Shown here piece by piece: positions 43,044-51,551 of a stretch of 64,000 nucleotides of DNA (positions are counted from its first letter, which is position 1; the number at the start of each line of letters is the position of its first letter). The position numbers and the translations under genes are program-made. This DNA comes from Salinibacterium sp. SWN167 (lineage in GTDB: Bacteria; Actinomycetota; Actinomycetes; Actinomycetales; Microbacteriaceae), in contig NZ_JADYWU010000001.1 in NCBI RefSeq assembly GCF_015864665.1, forward strand, positions 1,240,001 through 1,304,000, written 5' to 3'. The notes beneath the pieces are model-generated. The model had not been told where the DNA came from, did not search any database, and was given only the letters and a program-made list of their open reading frames with translations.

Positions 43044-44519
43044 TTAGCCGATTTTCTCCGCCGATGTCCGGTCGCCTTTCAATTCAATCCTGACGAGCTC
43101 CGGGTCGAACCCCTTCGCTCCGCGTCTTGAAGGCAGCAATGTCACGGTCATCACCTCGGCTAAGATCAGCCGCCGGCGGGGGATGTCAAGACCTCGCCAG
43201 GCGGCTGCCACGTCAGTGGCATCAACCACTTGCAGCCCAGGGTTCGAGGGTGGGGGAGTGAGCAGCCCGTCGATCTCGTTCAAGCGGCCACGGAGGCGTG
43301 CGGATTGCTCGCGTACACCGTCGCCGTCGAGCACTCCGTCGGCGAACAGCGAGGCCAGGCCGTCGAGCCGATCTAGTACGGCGACCCGCTCGATCCGGAG
43401 TTCAGCACGGTCGACGCCGCGATCTTCTGGGCGCGCAAAGAGGTCGCGGGCATCGTCCCCCATGAGCCGTGCGAGCAGGGCACCCTCGACGAAGTCGTCG
43501 ACGGGCCCAGCGTTTCGTGACAGGTGCTTGTGCGCGATGCACGCGTACAGACGTTTGGGCTCGTACTCGCGCCACTCACCGCTCTTGAGAGCGCCGGGGG
43601 CTCGCTGGTAGTAGCTCGTGTAGACCTTCGTCTCTCCGTCGTCGCAACGCCCGCACAGTGCAAGCCCGGTGAGTAGGTAACGGGGCTCGGTGCCCCATGC
43701 GCGCCGCCGGTCTGGAGCATGGAGCTTGGTCTGCACTGCATCGAACACGTCGGGCGACACGATGGCCTCGAACGCTCCGGGGTACTCCTGAGGTGACATC
43801 TTCGACAGCTTTCGCTTCTCAGGGTCTGGCTCCCACTTCGTGAGCACGCCCTTGTATCGCGCGTTGCTGAGCAGCGAGCGGATGTTCTCGTTCGACCACT
43901 CCCTGCTCCTCGTAGTCGTGAAGCCCAGCCGGGTCAGCTCTCGCGCTATGTGCGTGATCTTGACTCCGGCAAGGAAGTCCTCGAACGCCTTCTTTACCGC
44001 GTCGGCCTCGTCGTTGATCTGAGTGACGCCGTCCTCGTCGTAGCCAAGTATGCGACCCCTCATAATCGGAACGCCCTTGCGCCGCCGAGTTTCGTTCGCG
44101 CCGATGGCGCGCTCCGACTTTCGGCGGATCTCGAACCGGGCCACAGCCGCCAGCATCGTCGCGCGGAACTCACCGTCGGCGGTAGTGAGATCGATCTCGC
44201 CGTCCACAGTGGCGACCTTCGCGCCGAGGTCGATCAATTTCACGAGGTCTTGCAGCGTGCGGAGCAGTCGGTCGAGGTCGCGGGCGACGATCACATCGAA
44301 TCGACCGGTGTCGACATGCGAGAGCATTCGAGCCCACTCGGTCTTGATGTCGCGGGCCTTCGTCGCCGAGACGCCCTCGTCGATGTACTCGGGGCCGTAA
44401 TCCCATCCGCGTGCCTCGCACAGGGCGGAGATGCGCCGTCGCTGGGTTTCCAGAGTGAGCGACTCATCGTCGGTGTCGTCGGACTTCGAGACGCGGAGGT
44501 ATACAGCTGCAACGGTCAT
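43044..44519 (-). CDS. Large serine recombinase (integrase)
   Basis: 491 residues. Resolvase catalytic domain at residues 3-150 with nucleophile serine in VYLRVSKSDD and the arginine motif ARDLDRLLR. Recombinase domain (GYDEDG ... ITHIARELTRLGFTT ... NIRSLLSNARYKG) at about 165-255. A zinc ribbon begins LTGLALCGRCDDG and ends YACIAHKHLS. A helical C-terminus follows. Such enzymes integrate DNA at short, specific attB sites. The start codon is 45 bp from the right attachment core at 44564, the usual int-att arrangement, and the target is the 3' part of mutM. Confidence 0.93.
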   Translation of the reverse strand: MTVAAVYLRVSKSDDTDDESLTLETQRRRISALCEARGWDYGPEYIDEGVSATKARDIKTEWARMLSHVDTGRFDVIVARDLDRLLRTLQDLVKLIDLGAKVATVDGEIDLTTADGEFRATMLAAVARFEIRRKSERAIGANETRRRKGVPIMRGRILGYDEDGVTQINDEADAVKKAFEDFLAGVKITHIARELTRLGFTTTRSREWSNENIRSLLSNARYKGVLTKWEPDPEKRKLSKMSPQEYPGAFEAIVSPDVFDAVQTKLHAPDRRRAWGTEPRYLLTGLALCGRCDDGETKVYTSYYQRAPGALKSGEWREYEPKRLYACIAHKHLSRNAGPVDDFVEGALLARLMGDDARDLFARPEDRGVDRAELRIERVAVLDRLDGLASLFADGVLDGDGVREQSARLRGRLNEIDGLLTPPPSNPGLQVVDATDVAAAWRGLDIPRRRLILAEVMTVTLLPSRRGAKGFDPELVRIELKGDRTSAEKIG

Positions 44520-44563
44520 AGTCGGATGCTATCGGACATCAACGTTAGAAAGTGTGGTTGTCG

Positions 44564-44572
44564 GGCTACTTC
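44564..44572 (+). repeat. attR core
   Basis: GGCTACTTC, identical to attL. The reading frame that continues to the right encodes the ancestral mutM C-terminus. Confidence 0.8.
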
Positions 44573-44698
44573 GCGCACTCGCTCAACGTCTACGGCCAGC
44601 AGGGGCGGGCGTGTCCGCGCTGCGGTCGTGAAGTCGTGCGCGAGAACTTTATGAACCGCGGCTCGCACTTCTGTAAGTTCTGCCAGCGTATTCGTTGA
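44564..44698 (+). pseudogene. mutM: Displaced ancestral 3' end of mutM
   Basis: 45 codons including TGA. From [11 protein letters not shown], the frame gives [15 protein letters not shown] and CKFCQRIR, aligning residue for residue with codons 255-297 of the intact mutM (GYFSRYLHSYG, CDRC, REAFMNRSSHF, CPRCQRL). It keeps all four zinc cysteines and has no start codon or promoter. Joined to codon 254 of mutM it restores a 298-residue protein, so it is the pre-integration gene end. Confidence 0.9.
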
Positions 44699-44901
44699 AG
44701 GTTGTTCGCGATCTATCGCGCTTGATTAGTGGCAGATATCACTGTCAGTTATGACTGACTGCTGAAGATTCCGGCGGCGTTGACCCCTGTAGTGGGGCAG
44801 AATAATCGATCCACAGCTATGTTGCAGAAGAAACTATTCTTGTATTTTTCTCATGTCGGGTGTTCGTATTCCCACAGACAGAGGGTTGAGCGAATACGCT
44901 G
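44699..44901. other. Gap between the mutM remnant and the RHS locus
   Basis: A 203-bp, AT-richer stretch. A small dyad TCAGT-tatg-ACTGA lies near 44747. It probably contains the RHS promoter; no clear hexamer pair. No gene seen. Confidence 0.35.
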
Positions 44902-45756
44902 ATGCGTCCGATAGTTCTCGCCACGGCGTTCTTACTTGTCATTGGTCAACTTGCCTTTGGGCTTACTGTGCCCGCACACGCAATTGCTACAGGCACCATC
45001 TCCGGGCATGTACTTATCGATGGGGCCCCGAACGTGTACCCGGGGAAACCAAACACCGTATCGCTGTATCAAGTGGTCGGAGTCGAAGACGTAGTGCCGG
45101 TGTACCGAACAGTTTCGCTGGACGTGAGCGGTAATTACGCAATTACTGGAATCTCACCCGGCACGTACACATTGGCCTTCCACTTTGGTTACGACTCGAG
45201 CAATGTCGGCGAAACGTACGCGCGGACCCAGTTTCTTGGTGGGGGCGCCGCTCCGCTTACTGGCACGAGATTCGCCCTGGCGGAAGGCCAGAACCTCGTA
45301 CTGGACGACGAAGACGTGAGTCCATCTGGCGCAATAACTGGTCGAATGACAGACACCGCGGGAACGCCCCTCGCCGGATACGCCGTGCTGTACCAATCGG
45401 GCAATCGTGACAGCGAAAGTAGCTTAGTCGCAAGCGCTCGCATCTCCGCAGATGGAACTTGGGCCGCACGTGAACTTGTGACTGGCCCTTATTTCGTCGC
45501 CTTTACAACTTATGAGACACGCGGAGGCACGTACTCATATCGCGGATACAACGGCGTAGTAGCTCCGTCGACTCCCTTCCAAACCCAGTGGTGGGAAGAG
45601 GCCGATTCGATTCGGGCGTCAACTCCCGTCTCGTTGACATTCCAAGGGCAGACGATCAACGGGATCTCTGCGAAACTCGCGATACCCGGACCTCCGCGGG
45701 AACCTCAATGGGCAGGCGAAAAAGTTGGGGGGAACAATCCAGCTCAGAGTTCTTGA
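44902..45756 (+). CDS. RHS protein N-terminal part: secreted, carboxypeptidase-regulatory-like repeats; ends at an in-frame TGA
   Basis: 284 residues. Signal peptide (hydrophobic residues 4-22, cleavage near AHA). Two prealbumin-like domains begin GTISGHVLIDG and GAITGRMTDTAG. The chain stops at TGA 45754-45756 after VGGNNPAQSS. The frame then continues without another stop as SQACGQADPVNTSNGEYYETLTDL, the usual junction before RHS repeats. This is therefore the 5' part of one long RHS gene. It is either broken by a nonsense mutation or recoded, and the part before the stop encodes a complete secretable protein. Confidence 0.75.
   Translation: MRPIVLATAFLLVIGQLAFGLTVPAHAIATGTISGHVLIDGAPNVYPGKPNTVSLYQVVGVEDVVPVYRTVSLDVSGNYAITGISPGTYTLAFHFGYDSSNVGETYARTQFLGGGAAPLTGTRFALAEGQNLVLDDEDVSPSGAITGRMTDTAGTPLAGYAVLYQSGNRDSESSLVASARISADGTWAARELVTGPYFVAFTTYETRGGTYSYRGYNGVVAPSTPFQTQWWEEADSIRASTPVSLTFQGQTINGISAKLAIPGPPREPQWAGEKVGGNNPAQSS
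45754..45756 (+). other. In-frame TGA splitting the RHS reading frame
   Basis: Both flanking open frames are in the same phase (44902 and 45784). The 27 nt between the TGA and the GTG at 45784 also encode RHS-typical residues, ending in DP just before VNT. Confidence 0.8.
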
Positions 45757-45783
45757 AGCCAGGCGTGCGGACAAGCTGACCCC

Positions 45784-48700
45784 GTGAATACGTCCAATGG
45801 TGAGTATTACGAGACCTTGACCGACCTTGCGATAAGCGGCATAGGGCCGGGGGTCGTCGTGGGTCGCAATTACTCATCGACGTTAGCAGCTGTTTCAAGC
45901 CCGTTCGGGTTCGGTTGGAATGCAAGCTTCTCAGCGCATCTGGTTGCAAGTTCTGAAAAGGCGTCGAACGGCCGGCCTGTTGCGGTGGATGTTATTCAGG
46001 AGAACGGTTCGATCGTCAAGTTTGCTCTCGATAGCACCAATTCTTACGTTGCTCCTGCTCGGATCAACGCTTCGTTGCTCTATAGCTTTGGCGATTGGGT
46101 CTATACACGCAATCAGAACGAAATTATCAACTTTGGCCCTGACGGTCTACTCGTGAATGTCAGCGACAGGCGAGGCAACACCGTTAGCTTTGAGCATGAT
46201 CAGAATGGCGTTCTGACATCTCTGGTCGGCTCAGGAGATCGCCGGATTGACATCGGATGGTCTGGCTCGCGCGTGGCCAGTCTGACCGACCATGCGGGCA
46301 GGCAAGTTCAATACGGGTACGACATCGCGGGAAACCTCGTATCAGTCACGAGTATGGACGGCAGCGAGACCCACTACGTATATGACGGCGCGCATCGCTT
46401 GACTCAAGTCATCAAGCCCGGGGGTGCCACTACAACGAACACCTACGATACCAATTCACGCGTTGTGTCACAGAGTGACCCTGTCGGCAGAGTCACCACA
46501 TTCGAATACACGCCTCCGACAACAACGGTTCAACATCCTGACGGATCCCTGACCGTCGATGAGTACTCGGAGGGCCTCCTCGTCGCGCAGACACTGGCCG
46601 CGGGGACGCCTGAAAGCGCTACCACCCGGATGTCATACAACAATGAAAACCGCCTGATCCGGCAGTCCGATGCACTGGGACGAGTCTCGTCGTACACGTA
46701 CGACGAGCGCGGGAATCAGACGTCCATTAAGGATCCTCGCGGAGCCGTGGTTACGAGATGGTTTAGCTTCAATAGCGAGTTGATAAGTCAGCGAGATCAG
46801 CTGGGGAGGGAGGCCAGTTGGTCGTATGACGCAAACGGTGGAGTTGTAAGCGCTTCTAGCCCGAGCGGAAGAACCCAAAGTTGGACGCGCAATTCTGATG
46901 GTTCGATCGCGTCTTGGACAGACGCGAATGGAAATGTTTCGACGTACCTCTACGACGATGCAGGTCGCGTCGTTTCCGCGACAGATGCCAACTCGCATAC
47001 TGAGGCGACCGCATATGATCTCGCCGGGCGAGTGGTGTCGACGGCAAACGGGCTCGACGAGTCCGTCACGTATACACGCGATGCGATGGACCGAGTTTTA
47101 TCCATCACAGACCCCATCAATCGAACTACCGCATTCACCTATGATCAGCGTGGCAATTTAGTTTCAACGCTCGATGCAAAGCAGCAGGTGACGGGGACGA
47201 TTTACAACCTTGCTGATGAGGCAGTCGCAGTAACCAATGCGCGGGGAAAGACCACCACCCTCCTGTACACCCCTCGTGGACAGGTTGCGTCTGTTGTGGA
47301 CTCACTTAGTCGAACGACTAGTTTTGGCTACAACCTCAGAGGAGAGTTGGTCTCCACAACCGACCCCCTGGGGCGCACTGCAATCAACGCATACGATGCA
47401 GCTGGTCAACAGGTGTCCACTACGTCGCCTAGCGGCGCGATAACATCCCGCACGTTCGACCCGAACGGCAATATTGCCACGCAAACTGACGCCAACAGCA
47501 AAACAACGTTGCAAATATGGAACGCCGACGGAACACTTGAGTCTGTAACTGATCCGCTCGGTCGTTACACGGCCATGCGCTACACGCCTGACGGCGAACT
47601 CGCTGCGATTGAGTACCCCAATAACGCCTCCGAAACGTACACCTACGATTCTGCCGGGAATCGAATCTTGCTCATCAATGCTGATGGGGAACAGACTTCC
47701 TACGCCTATGACTCCGCGAATCTCATGGTTAGTCGCACAGAGCCTGGCGGGCTAGTCACTGGCTACGAATATGACGCCGCCAATCGCCCGTCGCGTGTGA
47801 CTTCGCCTGATTCGTCTTCCATTACCTACACCTACGATGACGCCGGGCAGCGTACGCGAACACAGTTCAGCGAGACTGGATCAACTGATGTTGTTGTTGC
47901 CTACGACGAGCTTGGGCGCCGAACAAGCATGGTCGATGAGTCAGGAACTTCCACCTACGTTTACGACTCGTCGGGAAACCTCACCGAATACACCGCAGCA
48001 GGTAGATCGCTCAGCTATGCCTACGACGACGCAGATCAACTGAGCGCCCTCACCTATCCAGGGGTGAAGACTGTCGACTACACGTGGGACGCCGGTGGAC
48101 AAATGTCCTCGATGACTGACTGGGAGAACAGAACAACTACGTTCGGTTGGTCGGCTGATTCACAACTCACCAGTCAGGCTCTTCCCAATGCTGTCACCGA
48201 ATCACGAATATACGACCCTGCGGGCCAGACCAAAACGATTAAGACTGCAACCCCGTTAAAGACGTTGGGGACTTATACCTACAACTACGATGCTGCTGGG
48301 CAAATCACCTCGGATGTCAGCGCCGATGCGATTAAAGCGTCGCTAACTCGGGTATTCACCTACGATCCGATCTCTCAGCTCGCTTCCTCCAAGTCCGGCA
48401 CCGCAGCGAAACTCACTTACACTGCCACTCCAGGAAAGAACCTCACCAAGGTCGCCGACGGTACCAAGTTCACCTATAACGCCGCTCAGCAAGTTATCGC
48501 TCAGAAGCCGGTCAGCGGTGCGAGCACCGCGTTCGCATATGACGCAAACGGAGCTCGAACATCCGCCATTGTTGCAGCTTCAGGCAGCACGCCTGCGCAG
48601 ACGACGGGCTACGCATACAACGCGGCCGATGCGCTCGATTCTGTGACGTTGCCGGGCTCGGCAACGGCGGTCACTTACACGGCCGATGGGGACAATCTCC

Positions 48701-49746
48701 GACAGTCGCGTACGAAGGGTGCGGCGACTACACGATACCTGTGGGATGTCAGCGGCAGTCTGCCGCTCTTGGTCGAAGCAGGCTCGACTAGCTATCTGTA
48801 CGGGCCATCGCACACTCCGCTCGCGCAGATTGATAGTGCTGGCGATATTGACTATTTGCATGCGGACCTTATCGGTTCGACCCGGATGACATCTAGTGGC
48901 TCGGGCGTGGTCACCTCGACTAATGCTTATGACCCGTTCGGTAAACGAACGCATACTGGAACTAGGGACTCAGCATTCGGGTTTTCCGGTAATTTGACCG
49001 ATGTCGACACTGGTCTGATCTACATGCGCGCGAGGGACTATGACCCGAGGACGGGCCAGTTCCTTACAGTCGACCCCGCTCTGTACTTCACAGGTGACCC
49101 GTACGCGTATGTCTCGAATAATCCGCTGTTGAGAATTGATCCCACCGGTCTGTGGGACTTTGTGTCGGATGTCGTTGATCCTCTCGCGGTGAGCATGATG
49201 CGAGGCAGTCTGGCAGGCGCCACGAGCGCAATAGTGGGATTCGGGGATGGTGCAAGCCTTGGGTTCACCGACCTGTTCAGGGAATCCGTTGGGCTGAATT
49301 GCGTGGTCGATAAAGGCAGTTGGTACTTCGGTGGAAGCTTGGCAGGTTCGCTCGCGACCGATGTCGCGTTGGGCGCGGGTGTCGCGACCGCAGCAGCAAG
49401 AATCGGCAGAGTGGACAATATCCTTTCGATAGGAAACACAGCGGTGCGGTACGAAAGACTTTCCACTCGGCCCGTGGTGGTCAATTCGAAGCTTGACAAC
49501 ATCGTTGAAAACCTCTATTCAGCGAAACGAAATCCGCTAAGCGTGGGGAATGGGACGACGGCAGATGCGATTCGTAGCGAGGCGCTGACGGGGCTCGCCA
49601 CTCAAGGGCGATTTCATAATTACAAGGGACAGGTTAGTCTCAACGGGCTCAATAACCTTATTGCGGGAGGTAATCTGAGCAGTTCTGACTACAGGGTCGC
49701 TACGATGCTGCGAAACGAGCTTCTCGATGTCCTAGTGGGGAAATGA
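45784..49746 (+). CDS. RHS/YD-repeat polymorphic toxin, core and C-terminal toxin
   Basis: 1320 codons from the GTG at 45784, which is probably an internal valine, not a true start. NTSNGEYYETLTDLAISGIGPG opens the core. About 30 YD-type repeats (YD-x-x-G-x...) follow, then the hallmark YDPRTGQFLTVDP and NNPLLRIDPTGLWDF near residue 1120. After the core come a hydrophobic pre-toxin segment and a ~75-residue C-terminal domain starting SVGNGTTADAIRSEALTG, with a conserved-looking histidine in RFHNYKGQ. That is the toxin candidate; activity unknown. The stop overlaps the next gene (ATGA), as in toxin-immunity pairs. Base composition is less GC-rich than in the housekeeping genes. Confidence 0.8.
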   Translation: MNTSNGEYYETLTDLAISGIGPGVVVGRNYSSTLAAVSSPFGFGWNASFSAHLVASSEKASNGRPVAVDVIQENGSIVKFALDSTNSYVAPARINASLLYSFGDWVYTRNQNEIINFGPDGLLVNVSDRRGNTVSFEHDQNGVLTSLVGSGDRRIDIGWSGSRVASLTDHAGRQVQYGYDIAGNLVSVTSMDGSETHYVYDGAHRLTQVIKPGGATTTNTYDTNSRVVSQSDPVGRVTTFEYTPPTTTVQHPDGSLTVDEYSEGLLVAQTLAAGTPESATTRMSYNNENRLIRQSDALGRVSSYTYDERGNQTSIKDPRGAVVTRWFSFNSELISQRDQLGREASWSYDANGGVVSASSPSGRTQSWTRNSDGSIASWTDANGNVSTYLYDDAGRVVSATDANSHTEATAYDLAGRVVSTANGLDESVTYTRDAMDRVLSITDPINRTTAFTYDQRGNLVSTLDAKQQVTGTIYNLADEAVAVTNARGKTTTLLYTPRGQVASVVDSLSRTTSFGYNLRGELVSTTDPLGRTAINAYDAAGQQVSTTSPSGAITSRTFDPNGNIATQTDANSKTTLQIWNADGTLESVTDPLGRYTAMRYTPDGELAAIEYPNNASETYTYDSAGNRILLINADGEQTSYAYDSANLMVSRTEPGGLVTGYEYDAANRPSRVTSPDSSSITYTYDDAGQRTRTQFSETGSTDVVVAYDELGRRTSMVDESGTSTYVYDSSGNLTEYTAAGRSLSYAYDDADQLSALTYPGVKTVDYTWDAGGQMSSMTDWENRTTTFGWSADSQLTSQALPNAVTESRIYDPAGQTKTIKTATPLKTLGTYTYNYDAAGQITSDVSADAIKASLTRVFTYDPISQLASSKSGTAAKLTYTATPGKNLTKVADGTKFTYNAAQQVIAQKPVSGASTAFAYDANGARTSAIVAASGSTPAQTTGYAYNAADALDSVTLPGSATAVTYTADGDNLRQSRTKGAATTRYLWDVSGSLPLLVEAGSTSYLYGPSHTPLAQIDSAGDIDYLHADLIGSTRMTSSGSGVVTSTNAYDPFGKRTHTGTRDSAFGFSGNLTDVDTGLIYMRARDYDPRTGQFLTVDPALYFTGDPYAYVSNNPLLRIDPTGLWDFVSDVVDPLAVSMMRGSLAGATSAIVGFGDGASLGFTDLFRESVGLNCVVDKGSWYFGGSLAGSLATDVALGAGVATAAARIGRVDNILSIGNTAVRYERLSTRPVVVNSKLDNIVENLYSAKRNPLSVGNGTTADAIRSEALTGLATQGRFHNYKGQVSLNGLNNLIAGGNLSSSDYRVATMLRNELLDVLVGK

Positions 49747-50180
49747 TGTTGTCAGACGATTCGATGAAGTGCGCTACTGCTGAGATCGCACCCTTTATCC
49801 ACGAGCTCGTTCACGATGTTCCAGCCCTGCAAGCGGTCTTAGATCAGCACCTTCAGGATTTCGGTGAGTTGCTTACTCATCTTTTCATGGGCGACGTAGC
49901 GCGGTGGGCTGCGGCTCGAGCCGAAATTTCGTTGGACGACAAAGAGATCGACAAACTCCTGAGTTTTTTTGAGAGCCGTTACGCGACATCGAATATCTGG
50001 GTGAAAAACTTGATCAACGTGTCTTTCATAGAGTATCTCGGGTACGAATCTCCGCTTGCAACGCGGTTCGGGCCTCAAATGCGCGAGGCTTACGTCGAAT
50101 TGTGGGAGTACTTGTCGCGTCTGGCAGTCGCCGCTAACGATGCAACTGTCCCGAGAAAGAAACCGTGGTGGCGAAAATAA
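49743..50180 (+). CDS. Immunity protein candidate (DUF7674-like)
   Basis: 145 residues, all-helical, acidic. PFIHELVHDVPALQAVLDQHLQDFGELLTHLFMGDVARW is typical of a family of small helical proteins found next to toxins. The ATG overlaps the RHS stop by 4 nt. Predicted cytosolic inhibitor of the RHS C-terminal domain; no experimental link is known to me. Confidence 0.68.
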   Translation: MMLSDDSMKCATAEIAPFIHELVHDVPALQAVLDQHLQDFGELLTHLFMGDVARWAAARAEISLDDKEIDKLLSFFESRYATSNIWVKNLINVSFIEYLGYESPLATRFGPQMREAYVELWEYLSRLAVAANDATVPRKKPWWRK

Positions 50181-50205
50181 ATGGTAGTTGGAGGAAGAGT
50201 TCCTG

Positions 50206-50529
50206 GTGCGAGGCATCGACGACTGGGTGCACGCCGCTGAGGTAATCAGTTTCGTGGGGCGCTCGGGCGTTCATCTAGCTGAAGATCGTCGCGATCTTGC
50301 CCTAGGCCTCATCGCGCGCTTGATTCTTGCAGGATTGATAGTTCCGGGAGATATCGTTGGACAAAGCCACAGGCCTTGGACGTGCTCGCCTATCGAGTCA
50401 ATTGGACGCATCACTCAGGAGTGGAGTGCCAAACCCGATCCATTCGTAATGCCAGGCGAGATTGTCTGGTTTGACCTGTCTCCCGAGGGAAAAATTGTCG
50501 GCGACGCCGTCTTGCGGAGGATCGGCTAG
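50206..50529 (+). CDS. Small protein after the immunity gene, possible second immunity factor
   Basis: 107 residues. The GTG at 50206 is preferred to a TTG at 50188 because GAGGAAGAG lies 6 nt upstream. LALGLIARLILAGLIVPGDI suggests a helical winged domain. It follows the immunity gene after 25 bp and is closed by a terminator, so it belongs to the RHS operon. Function not recognised. Confidence 0.6.
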   Translation: MRGIDDWVHAAEVISFVGRSGVHLAEDRRDLALGLIARLILAGLIVPGDIVGQSHRPWTCSPIESIGRITQEWSAKPDPFVMPGEIVWFDLSPEGKIVGDAVLRRIG

Positions 50530-50611
50530 CACATCACCATTCCAAACCAAGTCGCTTTTCGAGAGTCTTCAGTGCGGCAGCAAACAAGCACGACACCATA
50601 ATCGTGGTGCA

Positions 50612-50655
50612 GCTCGCTAGATCGCCAATGCCGGCAATCTAGCGAGCGCGTTTTA
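50612..50655. terminator. Terminator of the RHS-immunity operon
   Basis: GCTCGCTAGAT (50612-50622) pairs perfectly with ATCTAGCGAGC (50637-50647), with a GCC/GGC inner stem, followed by GCGTTTTA on the plus strand. It also lies at the 3' end of the convergent M20 relic. Confidence 0.75.
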
Positions 50656-51504
50656 GCCCCAGGTGCGCGCGTCGCCGTTCTGGCGGTAGTCGGGCCAGGG
50701 GAGATCGATCGGCGGCTGGAAGTCCACCGGAAGCAGGGCGGGCATCGGTTCGTCAGCGACGCGCTGGTCGAACTCGCTCTTCGCTTCGGCGAGAAGCGCC
50801 GGGTCAACCAGCAGATCGATGAACGTTCCGGCGACGGTCTTGCCCGCGGTCTCGATGGTGGGGTCGATTGTCTCGGGGATGCCGCCGAGAGCGTTCATGA
50901 CCCAGCCAGGGTAGGCGCCCTTGCCGGGGGCAGGCTTGAGAGCGGGGCGTGAGACGTAGAAGCGCACGGTCGGCGCGTAGTGCGTCATCTCGACGTAGTC
51001 GTCGCTCGTCCAGTTCTGCTGCCACGGAGCGAGGTGTTCCCGCAGTGCCTTCTCGGCATCCTGCGGGGTGATGAGCTGTTCGCACTCGTCAAGGAACGGC
51101 TTCTCCATGGCGTCGAGTCCAAGGTTGCGCTGAATCTCTTGTGCCACAGCGATCGCGTCAGCGCCGTAGCGGGGGGCGCCCACCGCTTCGAGGTTGTTGT
51201 AGAGAACGGTCGACATCGCATGGTTGGTGCGACCGGGGCGGCTACGAGCCACCCAGGTCGTCTCCACGTCGCAGTGCGCCATAGCGCCAGCGTGCTCAGC
51301 GTTACGGTCGAGCACAGCGAGCACGTGCTCCGCCATCTCGATGTTCGGCGTGCGCCACGAATACTGGATGCGGGCAACGCGCGCCGGCAGATTGTCGGCG
51401 GTCGCTTGACCGTCGAGCAAGATGGCGTCGCTGAGACTCCACCCTCCAAAGCTCGGGAGCATGGCATCCTGCATGATGCGTGACGAGGTGTACATCGACA
51501 TCAC
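50653..51504 (-). pseudogene. M20-family amidohydrolase (AbgB-like), N-terminal catalytic domain missing
   Basis: 284 codons from a GTG at 51504. The C-terminal features of AbgB-type peptidases are clear: APTVRFYVSRP, YPGWVMNALGGIPETIDPT-x-x-TAGKTVAGT and LLPVDFQPPIDLPWPDY. Full-length members are about 450-480 residues. Here the first ~190 residues with the HxD, bridging Asp and Glu metal ligands are absent. A TAG lies 6 codons upstream in frame, and the next gene ends 47 bp away. Most likely a relic left by a deletion, although the remaining frame is still open. Confidence 0.65.
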
Positions 51505-51551
51505 TGCGGTCGCCGCGCCCTAAGCCTGAAGGCCGTTGGCGCTGCACCGCG

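Larger units (their letters stand above)
33434..44572. mobile_element. Integrated mobilizable island in mutM: serine integrase, MOB genes, type I R-M
   Basis: The element is bounded by the 9-bp direct repeat GGCTACTTC at 33434-33442 and 44564-44572, about 11.1 kb apart. Inside are a large serine integrase 45 bp from the right end, a helix-turn-helix gene, MobC-like and relaxase genes, a relaxase-linked coiled-coil gene and hsdRMS cargo. No mating-pair genes are present, so transfer would need a helper: an integrative mobilizable element. The conserved yceD-rpmF-rnc-mutM-smc order is broken here. The boundary is shown directly by two alternative, in-frame mutM 3' ends flanking the element. Confidence 0.9.

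Noticed and set aside
44520-44700. tRNA gene as the island's attachment site
   Set aside because: No cloverleaf can be folded here. The sequence is the mutM 3' end, in frame.
45754-45756. Selenocysteine at the RHS TGA
   Set aside because: The TGA falls in a cysteine-rich linker, but I find no convincing SECIS hairpin directly downstream, and RHS proteins are not known selenoproteins.
46300-48900. Possible tandem repeat or CRISPR-like array
   Set aside because: The periodicity is at protein level (YD repeats of about 20 residues). The DNA units are diverged and lack constant repeat-spacer structure.
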